A DNA stretch of 64,000 nt from assembly GCA_945861085.1 (NCBI GenBank), contig OX244046.1:1984001-2048000 (forward strand), given 5' to 3'. Positions 16,508-25,222 of the stretch are shown piece after piece. Positions within the stretch are counted from its first letter, which is position 1; each line of letters begins with the position of its first letter. A program made the position numbers and the translations under genes. The notes beneath the pieces are model-generated. The model had not been told where the DNA came from, searched no databases, and saw only the letters and a program-made list of their open reading frames with translations. This stretch comes from Clostridioides difficile_D. Lineage in GTDB: Bacteria > Bacillota > Clostridia > Peptostreptococcales > Peptostreptococcaceae.

Positions 16508-19165
16508 ATGGAAAATCACAAACAGATGCCTTGGCATTCAAGAGCAACGCATGAAATTTTAGAAAGTCTAGATTCATCAGAGGAGGGGCTCACCGATACC
16601 GAGGCGGAAAAACGGCTTAAAGAGAAGGGTTTAAATGAACTGAGAAAAAAAACACCTAGAACAATTTTACAAATGCTTTGGAGTCAAATTACAGATGCTA
16701 TGGTTCTTATACTAATAGGAGCAGCAATATTGTCTTTGATATTTGGTGAATTTACAGAAGCTTTTGTAATACTAATAATTGTAACAGTAAATGCAGTTAT
16801 TGGAATTGTTCAAGAGAAAAAGGCTGAAAGCTCATTAGAAGCATTAAAAAATATGAATTCACCTATAGCTCGTGTTATGCGTGATGGTGAAGAAAGTGTT
16901 ATTCCAGCAAGTAATCTTGTAGTAGGAGATATTGTTTTTTTAGAAGATGGAGCGATGGTTCCAGCAGACCTTCGTTTGATAGAAACATCGAGTTTAAAAA
17001 TTCAAGAGGCTTCTTTAACAGGAGAATCTGTTCCATCAGAAAAAGATGCAGATACAATCTTACCTAAAGAATGTGTATTAGGAGACCGTAGCAATATGGC
17101 GTATACATCTTCAATCGTCACATATGGTAGAGGTGTAGGTGTTGTAGTTGCAACTGGTATGGATACAGAAGTGGGTAACATAGCACATCTTTTAGATTCA
17201 CAAGATGATTTTGACACTCCTATAAAACGTAAACTTAATACTGTTGGAAAGACATTAAGTGTCATAGGTATTATTGTATGCGTTGTTATATTTGCAATAG
17301 GTGCATTTTATCAGAGACCTCTCTTGCCAATGTTTATGATTGCAATTTCCCTTGCCATATCAATTATTCCAGAGGGATTACCTGCAACAGCTACTATTGT
17401 AATGGCTTTAGGCGTACAACGTATGGCTAAAAGAAATGCTTTAATTAGAAAATTACCTGCTGTTGAAACATTAGGAGGAGCTACAGTAATATGTTGCGAT
17501 AAAACTGGTACATTAACCTTAAATAAAATGACTGTTACACATATTGCTGTAAATGGAGATTTTGAATCTGGAAAAGTAACATCAATAGATACTGCATCTG
17601 AAAAACATCCACTAGTATATAAAGAGATTGTTTATGCTGGTGCACTTTGTAATGATGCATGTATTAATCCAGACAAAACAGATGAAATATTAGGTGATCC
17701 AACAGAAGGCGCATTAATTTTTATGGCTAACAAATTTGGAATAGACCAAGATGCTCTTGAAGAGAAATATCCACGTTTATTTGAACAGCCTTTTGATTCC
17801 AATAGAAAATGTATGACAACTGTTCATAATATAGATGAAAAGATTATTGCTTATACTAAGGGAGCAGTAGACGAAATTCTTGACCTATGTACTAAAATAT
17901 TAACTTCAAAAGGTGAAAGAAACATTACCGAATTGGATAAAAAGAATATACACGAATTATGTCTTACAATGTCTAAAGATGCATTGCGTGTACTTGGTTT
18001 TGCTAAGCGTGAGATTTCATCTATACCAAAAGAAGATAATAAAAACATAGAATACGATTTGACATTTATAGGTATGGTTGGTATGATTGACCCACCAAGA
18101 ACTGAGGTAATTGATGCAGTAAGTACTTGTAAAGAAGCAGGTATAAGAACCATAATGATAACAGGTGACCATAAAGTTACTGCTACAACAATAGCTCATG
18201 AGTTAGGAATATGGAATGAAGAAAATACTGTGATATCTGGTGATGAACTTGATAATTTGAGTGATGGTGAATTAGATGAAGCTGTTAAAAGTACTACAGT
18301 ATTTGCTCGTGTGTCCCCATTTGATAAACTTAGGATTATACAATCTCTAAAGAGAATTGGAGAAGTACCAGCTATGACTGGAGATGGTGTAAACGATTCT
18401 CCTGCATTAAAGTCTGCTGATATTGGTATAGCTATGGGTATAAGTGGTACAGATGTTGCAAAAGACTCTTCTGACATGATTTTAATGGACGATAGCTTTA
18501 CAACAATTGCTTATGCAATCAAAGAAGGTAGGCGTGTGTATAGGAACATACAAAAAGTTATACAATTTTTGCTTGTTGGTAATATAGCAGAGATACTTAC
18601 GCTGTTTGTAGCAATATTATTAAACTGGGATACTCCACTTCTTGCTGTTCATATTCTGTGGGTAAACCTTGCAACTGCTACACTCCCAGCTCTTGCTCTT
18701 GGAGTTGACCCACCAAGTAGAAATATAATGAAGCATAAGCCAGTGAAATCAACCACTTTATTTGAAAAAAACCTTATACAAAGAGTGGTTACTCAAGGTA
18801 TATTTGTGGCAATAATGACTATTTTAGCATATAAAATTGGTCTTAATATAGAAAATCATTCTGTAGGTCAAACAATGGCATTTTGTGTATTAGCATTTTC
18901 ACAGATGTTAAGAGCATTTAGTCAGCGTTCAAATACAGATTCAATGTTTAATAGAAATAATGGTAAAAATCCATTTCTTTTAATTTCATTTTTAACTTCT
19001 GCGTTGCTAATAGCAGTAATACTGTTTGTACCTGTTTTTAGAAATGCTTTTAGTTTAACTATTTTAAATAGTTCAGAGTGGCTTATAACAATTGTTTTAG
19101 CTGTAATGTCTGTAATTCAAGTAGAGGTTGGGAAAGTTATTAAAAGAAAAATTTTAAAAAAATAG
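16508..19165 (+). CDS. P2-type cation-transporting ATPase (annotated family: Ca2+-translocating), altered M6 site
   Basis: The 885-residue membrane pump has an N-terminal cation-ATPase domain, TGES (171-174, actuator), PEGLP in M4 (Glu289), the phosphorylation motif DKTGTLT (Asp331), and TGDGVNDSPALKSADIGIAMG for the hinge. It aligns readily with SERCA/PMCA-type bacterial pumps. M5 retains GNIAE (Asn and Glu equivalents of SERCA 768 and 771). M6 reads WVNLATATLPA (718-728) where SERCA has WVNLVTDGLPA, so the key Ca2+-coordinating Asp (SERCA 800) is Ala724. Ion specificity may therefore differ from Ca2+. AAAGGAGTGG precedes the ATG. It is probably monocistronic, with an S-box RNA following. 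Confidence 0.85.
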   Translation: MENHKQMPWHSRATHEILESLDSSEEGLTDTEAEKRLKEKGLNELRKKTPRTILQMLWSQITDAMVLILIGAAILSLIFGEFTEAFVILIIVTVNAVIGIVQEKKAESSLEALKNMNSPIARVMRDGEESVIPASNLVVGDIVFLEDGAMVPADLRLIETSSLKIQEASLTGESVPSEKDADTILPKECVLGDRSNMAYTSSIVTYGRGVGVVVATGMDTEVGNIAHLLDSQDDFDTPIKRKLNTVGKTLSVIGIIVCVVIFAIGAFYQRPLLPMFMIAISLAISIIPEGLPATATIVMALGVQRMAKRNALIRKLPAVETLGGATVICCDKTGTLTLNKMTVTHIAVNGDFESGKVTSIDTASEKHPLVYKEIVYAGALCNDACINPDKTDEILGDPTEGALIFMANKFGIDQDALEEKYPRLFEQPFDSNRKCMTTVHNIDEKIIAYTKGAVDEILDLCTKILTSKGERNITELDKKNIHELCLTMSKDALRVLGFAKREISSIPKEDNKNIEYDLTFIGMVGMIDPPRTEVIDAVSTCKEAGIRTIMITGDHKVTATTIAHELGIWNEENTVISGDELDNLSDGELDEAVKSTTVFARVSPFDKLRIIQSLKRIGEVPAMTGDGVNDSPALKSADIGIAMGISGTDVAKDSSDMILMDDSFTTIAYAIKEGRRVYRNIQKVIQFLLVGNIAEILTLFVAILLNWDTPLLAVHILWVNLATATLPALALGVDPPSRNIMKHKPVKSTTLFEKNLIQRVVTQGIFVAIMTILAYKIGLNIENHSVGQTMAFCVLAFSQMLRAFSQRSNTDSMFNRNNGKNPFLLISFLTSALLIAVILFVPVFRNAFSLTILNSSEWLITIVLAVMSVIQVEVGKVIKRKILKK

Positions 19166-19220
19166 TTGACAAAATTAGGAAAAATATATAAGATATAAAA
19201 CATAGAAAAATTAAATAAAT

Positions 19221-19322
19221 CTTATCCAGAGAGGTGGAGGGACTGGCCCTATGAAACCCAGCAACCAGTATATATTTATATACATTGGTGCTAAATCCTG
19301 CGGCGAAAGCTGAGAGATGAGT
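19221..19322 (+). ncRNA. SAM-I riboswitch (S-box)
   Basis: The sequence shows the S-box core in order: CTTATCCAGAGAGGTGGAGGGACTGG is the 5' part (positions 19221-19246), then ATGAAACCCAGCAACC, GGTGCTAAATCC and GCTGAGAGATGAG, with closing P1 pairing of cTTATC with GATGAG. It binds S-adenosylmethionine and in Firmicutes switches off methionine genes by promoting termination. It lies 111 bp before metY and is followed by a strong terminator. Confidence 0.97.
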
Positions 19323-19340
19323 ATAATTACGCTTATACAG

Positions 19341-19375
19341 AGCCTGAGTTATATACTCAGGCTTTATTTATTTTA
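19341..19375 (+). terminator. S-box regulated terminator
   Basis: AGCCTGAGT pairs with ACTCAGGCT, then TTATTTATTTT follows. It sits directly after the riboswitch aptamer, so it is the expression platform that stops transcription when SAM is bound. Confidence 0.92.
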
Positions 19376-19432
19376 AATCTCATCTGATAAACAGTTTAAT
19401 TTTTTTAACTAAAATCTAAGGGGGATACAAAA

Positions 19433-20698
19433 ATGTATAATAAAGAAACAATATGTGTGCAAGGAAATTATAAGCCAGGTAATGGAGAGCCAAGAGTATT
19501 ACCTTTATATCAAAGTACAACTTTTAAATATAGTAGTATAGACCAACTTGCTGACCTATTTGATTTAAAGGTTGATGGACATATATATTCAAGAATAAGC
19601 AATCCTACTATTCAAGCTTTTGAAGAAAAAATAAGTTTACTAGAAGGAGGAGTATCTTCTGTAGCTGTATCATCAGGTCAATCTGCAAATATGTTGGCAG
19701 TTTTAAATATATGTAAATCAGGGGACAGCATACTTTGTTCTTCAAAAGTATATGGAGGAACATTCAATTTATTAGGACCTAGTCTTAAAAAATTTGGAAT
19801 AGACTTAATATCATTTGACTTAGATTCAAGTGAAGATGAGATAGCAGAACTTGCAAATGAAAGTACTAAAGTTGTGTTTGCAGAAACACTTGCTAATCCA
19901 ACTCTTGAAGTTATAGATTTTGAAAAAATAGCAAGTGTAGCCAAGAGAATTAATGTTCCATTTATAGTTGATAATTCATTAGCATCGCCAGTACTTTGTA
20001 ATCCTTTAAAGTATGGAGCAAATATAGTTACTCATTCTACTACAAAATATTTAGATGGTCATGCTTCAAGTGTTGGAGGGATTATTGTGGATGGTGGAAA
20101 CTTTAACTGGGATAATGGCAAATTTCCAGAATTAGTTGAACCAGACCCAACATACCATGGAATAAGTTATACTGAAAAATTTGGAAATGCTGCGTATGCA
20201 ACTAAAGCGAGAGTTCAATTACTTAGAGATTATGGAAATTGTTTAAGCCCATTTAATGCGTATCTTACTAATTTAAATGTTGAAACACTGCACCTTAGAA
20301 TGGAAAGACATAGTGAAAATGCACTTAAAATAGCTAGATTTTTAGAAAAACATGAAAATGTAGACTGGATTAATTATCCAGGACTTGATGATAACAAGTA
20401 TTATGAGAATGCCAAAAAATATTTATCAAAAGGGTGTAGTGGAGTTTTATCATTTGGAGTAAAAGGAGGACTAGAAAATGCCAAAAAATTTGTGGAAAAA
20501 TTACAGATAGCATCATTGGTTACTCATGTTTCAGATGTAAGAACATGTGTCATACACCCAGCTTCAACTACTCATAGACAATTAACAGAAGAACAATTAA
20601 TTGCATCTGGAGTATTACCTTCACTAATAAGATTGTCTGTTGGAATAGAAAATGTAGAGGATTTAATAGCTGATTTAAATCAAGCTTTAAATTTCTAA
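19433..20698 (+). CDS. metY: O-acetylhomoserine sulfhydrylase (MetY)
   Basis: The 421-residue PLP enzyme makes homocysteine from O-acetylhomoserine and sulfide. The Cys/Met-metabolism fold is clear: YSRISNPTIQAFEEKIS, AVSSGQSANM, the PLP-lysine segment THSTTKYLDGHASSVGG near residues 201-217, and the C-terminal RLSVGIENVEDLIADLNQAL. A length of about 420 fits the MetY type rather than the shorter MetB/MetC enzymes. GGGGG precedes the ATG. It is controlled by the S-box and followed 29 bp later by metA. Confidence 0.93.
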   Translation: MYNKETICVQGNYKPGNGEPRVLPLYQSTTFKYSSIDQLADLFDLKVDGHIYSRISNPTIQAFEEKISLLEGGVSSVAVSSGQSANMLAVLNICKSGDSILCSSKVYGGTFNLLGPSLKKFGIDLISFDLDSSEDEIAELANESTKVVFAETLANPTLEVIDFEKIASVAKRINVPFIVDNSLASPVLCNPLKYGANIVTHSTTKYLDGHASSVGGIIVDGGNFNWDNGKFPELVEPDPTYHGISYTEKFGNAAYATKARVQLLRDYGNCLSPFNAYLTNLNVETLHLRMERHSENALKIARFLEKHENVDWINYPGLDDNKYYENAKKYLSKGCSGVLSFGVKGGLENAKKFVEKLQIASLVTHVSDVRTCVIHPASTTHRQLTEEQLIASGVLPSLIRLSVGIENVEDLIADLNQALNF

Positions 20699-20727
20699 TA
20701 GTCTAAGAGAAAGAGAAGTGAAAAGAT

Positions 20728-21615
20728 ATGGCTTTAATACTACCAAAAGGATTACCTGTTATTAATAAATTATTGGATGAAGGAATAGATGTAATTTACA
20801 AAGAAGATTTCAATAAGAAGTTAAAATATGAAGAAAACATAGATACTAAGATAGCTATATTGAATCTAATGCCTATAAAGATGGATACAGAATTAGATTT
20901 ACTAAGAAGGATAGATAAAACAGGATTTAATGTATCTGTGGAATTTATTAAAATTTCAACAAGAGAAAGCAAGAGAAGTTGTAATGAGTATGTTAAAGAG
21001 TTTTATAAAACATTTGACAAAGCCAAAGAAGAATACTTTGATGGTTTTATAATAACAGGAGCTCCAGTTGAACAAATGGAGTTTGAAGAAGTTGATTATT
21101 GGAATGAACTAGAGGAAATTATGGATTATTCTAAAAGAAAAACTAAATCTACATTATATATATGTTGGGCAGCTCAAGCAAGTCTTTACAAATACTACAA
21201 TGTAAAAAAAATTCCGTTAAGTCAAAAATGTTTTGGAGTATTTAAGCATAAAGTAGATAAAAACAGTAAGATAGTAGATGGGTTTGAAAAAGAATTTTTT
21301 GCTCCACATTCAAGACATACTACTGTAAATATTGAAGCTCTAAAAGAGAATAAGGAGTTGAGTATTGTAAGTCATTCTAAAGAAGCTGGTCCTTATATAA
21401 TTACAAATTCAAGAGATATATTTGTAATGGGTCATAGCGAGTATGATAAATACACTCTTGATAAAGAATATAAAAGGGATATAAACAGAGGAGATGAAAT
21501 ATCAATACCTCAAAATTATTATATTAATAATGACCCTTCAGAAGAGCCAACTGTTAAATGGAAAAAACATTCAGAGTTATTGTTTAGAAATTGGATAAAA
21601 AATTATTTAATATAA
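20728..21615 (+). CDS. metA: Homoserine O-acyltransferase MetA, predicted acetyl-CoA specific
   Basis: The 295-residue enzyme activates homoserine. The catalytic nucleophile is the Cys of YICWAAQASLY, followed later by FAPHSRHTT and MGHSEYDKYTL with catalytic His and Glu. At the position matching E. coli Gly111 (GAPLG) this protein has Glu115 (GAPVE). In the family that substitution goes with acetyl-CoA instead of succinyl-CoA use. This agrees with MetY, which uses O-acetylhomoserine. It forms a two-gene S-box operon with metY. Confidence 0.93.
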   Translation: MALILPKGLPVINKLLDEGIDVIYKEDFNKKLKYEENIDTKIAILNLMPIKMDTELDLLRRIDKTGFNVSVEFIKISTRESKRSCNEYVKEFYKTFDKAKEEYFDGFIITGAPVEQMEFEEVDYWNELEEIMDYSKRKTKSTLYICWAAQASLYKYYNVKKIPLSQKCFGVFKHKVDKNSKIVDGFEKEFFAPHSRHTTVNIEALKENKELSIVSHSKEAGPYIITNSRDIFVMGHSEYDKYTLDKEYKRDINRGDEISIPQNYYINNDPSEEPTVKWKKHSELLFRNWIKNYLI

Positions 21616-21658
21616 TAAATTTTAATAGAATATAAATGTTAACTAAATAAAGATATAT

Positions 21659-21712
21659 AAATAATAAGGTATAAAGGTAATCTTAATTATTCTTTATACC
21701 TTATTATTTTTA
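21659..21712 (+). terminator. Intrinsic terminator after metA
   Basis: ATAATAAGGTATAAAG pairs with CTTTATACCTTATTAT (21692-21707), followed by a T-run. Confidence 0.8.
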
Positions 21713-21717
21713 AAAAT

Positions 21718-21770
21718 TTGACATTATAGTAGTAGTTTTATATAATAAGACTAAACCGACTGGCGGTCTA
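21718..21770 (+). promoter_or_regulatory. Promoter with TetR-type operator
   Basis: TTGACA (21718-21723) and TATAAT (21741-21746) are separated by 17 bp, an ideal housekeeping promoter. Around the expected start site lies ACCGACTGGCGGT (21755-21767), a GC-rich dyad (ACCG/CGGT) unlike its AT-rich surroundings. This is the expected autoregulatory operator of the TetR gene that starts at 21788. Confidence 0.75.
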
Positions 21771-21787
21771 TTGAAAGGAGAAAATAG

Positions 21788-22420
21788 ATGAGAATCGTAA
21801 AAGACCCTGAAGAACGTAAAAGTGAAATACTAGATACAGCTGAAATGCTTTTTTGCACTAAAGGATATTCAAAAACTACTGTAAATGATATTTTAAATGA
21901 AGTTGGAATTGCAAAGGGGACTTTTTATTACTACTTTAAATCCAAAGAAGAAGTAATGGATGCAATCATAACTAGAATTATAGACAATGATATAAATATA
22001 GCAAAAAAAATTGCTTTAAATCCAGAAATACCAGTCCTTGAAAAATTTTTTCAAATATTAATGTCTCAAAGACCTAAGGTTGGATATAGCAAAGAAAAAG
22101 TAATTCAGCAATTCCATTTACCAAACAATGCAGAGATGCATCAAAAGACGATAGTTAAAACCATTTTAAACTTTACACCAATTTTAGCAGAAGTAGTAGA
22201 AGAAGGTGTAAGAGAAGGCATATTCAATACAAAATATCCAAAAGAAACAATAGAGTTTTTAATTGCTTCTTCTGAGTGTATATTTGATGAATCAATGTTT
22301 AGTTGGAATAAAGATGAAATGTTGCAAAAAACAAAAGCTTTTGTTTACATCATGGAAACAACATTAGGTGCAGATAAAGGTAGTTTTGATTTTGTACATG
22401 ATATGATAATAGGGAACTAA
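21788..22420 (+). CDS. TetR/AcrR-family transcriptional regulator
   Basis: The 210-residue protein has the N-terminal TetR helix-turn-helix (ILDTAEMLFCTKGYSKTTVNDILNEVGIAKGTFYYYFKSKEEV, about residues 14-57), followed by an all-helical ligand-binding domain with no assignable ligand. It likely represses its own promoter through the GC-rich dyad upstream. No transporter or enzyme is cotranscribed; a terminator follows, so other targets must lie elsewhere. AAAGGAG precedes the ATG. Confidence 0.88.
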   Translation: MRIVKDPEERKSEILDTAEMLFCTKGYSKTTVNDILNEVGIAKGTFYYYFKSKEEVMDAIITRIIDNDINIAKKIALNPEIPVLEKFFQILMSQRPKVGYSKEKVIQQFHLPNNAEMHQKTIVKTILNFTPILAEVVEEGVREGIFNTKYPKETIEFLIASSECIFDESMFSWNKDEMLQKTKAFVYIMETTLGADKGSFDFVHDMIIGN

Positions 22421-22477
22421 ACTTTTATATTATTGATGAATTTATATTTTAACTTTTAAATGGGATTAAAAAGCGAG

Positions 22478-22510
22478 AAATCGGTGTAAAATATATACAT
22501 CGATTTTTTA
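22478..22510 (+). terminator. Intrinsic terminator after the TetR gene
   Basis: AAATCGGTGTA pairs (one G-T wobble) with TACATCGATTT, followed by TTTTATT. Confidence 0.7.
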
Positions 22511-22521
22511 TTAAAAACATA

Positions 22522-22579
22522 TTGTGTAAAATTAAATATCAATAAGATAATTGTGTAAAATTAAATATCAATAAGATAA
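22522..22579. repeat. Tandem 29-bp direct duplication
   Basis: Two identical 29-bp units starting TTGTGTAAAATTAAAT are joined head to tail (22522-22550 and 22551-22579). They lie upstream of the MarR promoter region. They look like a simple tandem duplication; the function is unknown. Confidence 0.85.
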
Positions 22580-22610
22580 TAAAATTCCAGCTGAAGTTAC
22601 AATATTGTAA

Positions 22611-22675
22611 TTGACAATAAATATTTAATACTATAATATTTAATACATTAAACATTATAGTATTAAATATTTATT
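22611..22675. promoter_or_regulatory. MarR promoter with a perfect 22-bp-arm palindrome
   Basis: A perfect 22-bp inverted repeat (22616-22637 and 22654-22675, core TATTTAATACTATAAT) is separated by 16 bases. The left arm contains TATAAT (22632-22637) and abuts TTGACA (22611-22616, spacing 15). Each arm can serve as a MarR dimer site, so binding would occlude the promoter. It lies 68 bp upstream of the marR gene and has no T-run, so it is an operator and not a terminator. Confidence 0.7.
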
Positions 22676-22742
22676 TACAAGATACACTTAAACCTAAAGT
22701 TAATAACTAGTAAAATAAAGTATTTTCGTAGGGAGCGTTTGT

Positions 22743-23186
22743 ATGGATGAGATGAGTTTTAAGAGAGAACTATTAGAATTGACTAGAGATATAAATATGA
22801 AGTTTGCAACTTTATTAAGTAAGTTTTATCAGCCACTTGGTATTACCGCAGTGCAAGCTTTGATTTTATCAGAGTTATGTGAACATGGGGAGAAAAAAAT
22901 AAGCGATTTAGGGAAAAACTTAAACATGACAAATAGTAATGTATCAGTAATCTGTCAAAGACTTGAAAAAAATGGTTTTTTAAATCGTATAAGAGATATA
23001 GAAGACCAGCGAATTGTAAAAGTAAAAGTTACAAATAAATCATTGGATATACAAGAGAATATTTCAAGTAGTATTTTTGATAGTTATTTTGAAAATATGA
23101 CTAGTGAAAAATTGCAAGATATGGAAGATATAATAGAAGGTTTAGAGAAACTAAATAAACTTTTAACTCACATTGATTGCAAATAA
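22743..23186 (+). CDS. MarR-family transcriptional regulator
   Basis: The 147-residue protein has the family winged helix: ITAVQALILSEL, ISDLGKNLNMTNSNVSVICQRLEKNGFLNR (recognition helix, about residues 58-87), then the wing IRDIEDQRIVKVKVT with the conserved D-x-R. Terminal helices make the dimer interface. The start follows GGGAGCG. It precedes ftsH by 30 bp in the same direction, so it probably controls the protease operon and itself through the upstream palindrome. Its ligand is unknown. Confidence 0.88.
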   Translation: MDEMSFKRELLELTRDINMKFATLLSKFYQPLGITAVQALILSELCEHGEKKISDLGKNLNMTNSNVSVICQRLEKNGFLNRIRDIEDQRIVKVKVTNKSLDIQENISSSIFDSYFENMTSEKLQDMEDIIEGLEKLNKLLTHIDCK

Positions 23187-23216
23187 CATAAAAATAATTT
23201 AAAGGAGATTAAAATT

Positions 23217-25034
23217 ATGGATGAACATAAACCCCAAAAAAGGTCTGCACTCTATTATTATACAGTTATAATAATAGTAGTAATGTTTTTAAATGCTTTA
23301 ATATTTCCAAGTTTAATGGATAAAAAAATGGTTGAGATTGACTATGGGAAGTTTCTTACAATGTTGGATACAGGAAAGGTTAAATCTGTTGAGATAGAAA
23401 ACAATAGAATAGCAATAAATCCATCTAGTAGTAAGGATAAGAATATATACATAACTGGTAGAATGGATGACCCAGAATTGGTAGATAGATTAAAAAATGC
23501 AAAGGTAGAATTTACTAAGGTTATTCCTAAGGAAAATTCACCACTTTTAAGTATTTTACTTACATGGATAATACCTATAGGTATTCTTATGCTATTTGGC
23601 AATTTAATGATGAAATCGATGCAAAAGAGAATGGGTGGTAATGCTATGCAATTTGGAAAAAGCAACGCCAAAATGTATGTATCTGCTCAAAGTGGAAAAA
23701 GATTTAATGATGTAGCTGGCCAAGATGAGGCAAAAGAAGCTTTAAGTGAAATAGTAGATTTTTTACACAATCCAGAAAAATATAAAAAAATAGGAGCACA
23801 AATGCCTAAGGGTGCACTTTTAGTAGGACCTCCAGGTACAGGAAAAACACTCCTTGCAAAAGCTGTGGCAGGTGAAGCAAATGTACCATTTTTCTCAATA
23901 TCTGGTTCTGAATTTGTTGAGATGTTTGTAGGAATGGGAGCTTCTAGAATTCGTGATTTGTTTAAACAAGCAAAAGAAAAAGCTCCATGTATAGTGTTTA
24001 TAGATGAGATTGATACTATTGGTAAAAAGCGTGATAATGGAAGTGGATTAGGTGGAAATGATGAACGTGAGCAAACTTTAAATCAGTTGCTAAGTGAGAT
24101 GGATGGTTTTGATGGTGGAATAGGCGTAGTAATACTTGCGGCTACAAATAGACCTGACAGTCTTGACAAAGCATTACTTCGTCCAGGAAGATTTGATAGA
24201 CGTATACCAGTTGAACTTCCAGACCTTGGAGGGCGTGAAGCTATATTAAAGGTACATGCTCAAAATGTAAATGTAAGCTCAGATATAGATTATAATGCAA
24301 TTGCAAGGTCCACATCAGGTGCATCTGGTGCAGAGCTTGCAAATATTGTAAATGAAGCAGCACTTTTAGCAGTTAAATCTGGTAGAGATATAGTAGAGCA
24401 ACAGGATTTTGATGAATCTGTTGAAACTGTAATTGCTGGATATCAACGTAAAGGAGCTGTAATTTCAGACAAGGAAAAGAAAATTATAGCATATCATGAA
24501 ATAGGTCATGCACTTGTTGCAGCTATGCAAAAACATTCTGCTCCTGTCCATAAGATTACTATAATACCTAGAACTTCAGGTGCACTGGGATATACTATGC
24601 AAGTTGCTGAAGATGAGAGTGTACTTATGTCAAAAGAAGAAGCTATCGATAAAATAACTACTTTTACAGGTGGACGTGCTGCTGAAGAGGTTATTTTTAA
24701 TACTTGTACATCAGGTGCTTCAAATGATATAGAACAAGCCACTAAAATTGCAAGAGCTATGGTTACTCGCCTTGGTATGAGTGAGGAATTTGACATGGTT
24801 GCTCTTGAGACAGTAAGTAACCAATATCTAGGAGGAGACACTTCTCTTGCTTGTTCTTCAGACACTGCTGCTAAAATAGACGAGGAAGTATTTAAAATAG
24901 TAAAGACTTGTCATAAAAATGCAATTGAAATTTTAGAAAACAATATTGATAAATTACATGAACTTGCTGAATACTTACTAGAAAAAGAGACTATTACAGG
25001 TGATGAGTTTATGAAAATACTTAATTTAAAATAA
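23217..25034 (+). CDS. ftsH: ATP-dependent zinc metalloprotease FtsH (second-copy type under MarR control)
   Basis: The 605-residue membrane AAA+ protease has two N-terminal TM helices (about 13-31 and 108-126) flanking an extracytoplasmic FtsH-ext domain. These are followed by the AAA module with Walker A GPPGTGKT (204-211), Walker B IVFIDEID, the second region of homology ATNRPDSLDKALLRPGRFDRR, and the M41 peptidase zinc motif HEIGH (427-431). It degrades misfolded membrane proteins and selected regulators. The arrangement behind a marR gene suggests an inducible paralogue in addition to the usual hpt-linked ftsH; the presence of that other copy is inferred. AAGGAG precedes the ATG. Confidence 0.93.
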   Translation: MDEHKPQKRSALYYYTVIIIVVMFLNALIFPSLMDKKMVEIDYGKFLTMLDTGKVKSVEIENNRIAINPSSSKDKNIYITGRMDDPELVDRLKNAKVEFTKVIPKENSPLLSILLTWIIPIGILMLFGNLMMKSMQKRMGGNAMQFGKSNAKMYVSAQSGKRFNDVAGQDEAKEALSEIVDFLHNPEKYKKIGAQMPKGALLVGPPGTGKTLLAKAVAGEANVPFFSISGSEFVEMFVGMGASRIRDLFKQAKEKAPCIVFIDEIDTIGKKRDNGSGLGGNDEREQTLNQLLSEMDGFDGGIGVVILAATNRPDSLDKALLRPGRFDRRIPVELPDLGGREAILKVHAQNVNVSSDIDYNAIARSTSGASGAELANIVNEAALLAVKSGRDIVEQQDFDESVETVIAGYQRKGAVISDKEKKIIAYHEIGHALVAAMQKHSAPVHKITIIPRTSGALGYTMQVAEDESVLMSKEEAIDKITTFTGGRAAEEVIFNTCTSGASNDIEQATKIARAMVTRLGMSEEFDMVALETVSNQYLGGDTSLACSSDTAAKIDEEVFKIVKTCHKNAIEILENNIDKLHELAEYLLEKETITGDEFMKILNLK

Positions 25035-25047
25035 AGTGATTATTATA

Positions 25048-25085
25048 CAAAATAAAAATGCCTATTGTTAGGCATTTTTATTTTG
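25048..25085. terminator. Intrinsic terminator after ftsH
   Basis: A perfect 17-bp stem with four-base loop, CAAAATAAAAATGCCTA with TAGGCATTTTTATTTTG. A- and T-runs in the arms make it able to act in both directions. Confidence 0.88.
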
Positions 25086-25222
25086 TAATTAAACTATTTA
25101 AATTTTAAAAAAAATATATTTAAATCTTTACATAATCTTAATCATTAAAAATACATATTAACTACAACTTTATACTGAAATTGATATTATAATAGTAATG
25201 AAAGGTATAAGGAGGTTTTTTA

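Noticed and set aside
19221..19375. T-box leader upstream of metY.
   Set aside because: No T-box TGGNACCGCG core is present, while the S-box core motifs are complete.
22616..22675. Large inverted repeat upstream of marR as an insertion-sequence end or terminator.
   Set aside because: No transposase, no target duplication and no T-run; it overlaps promoter elements, so an operator fits better.
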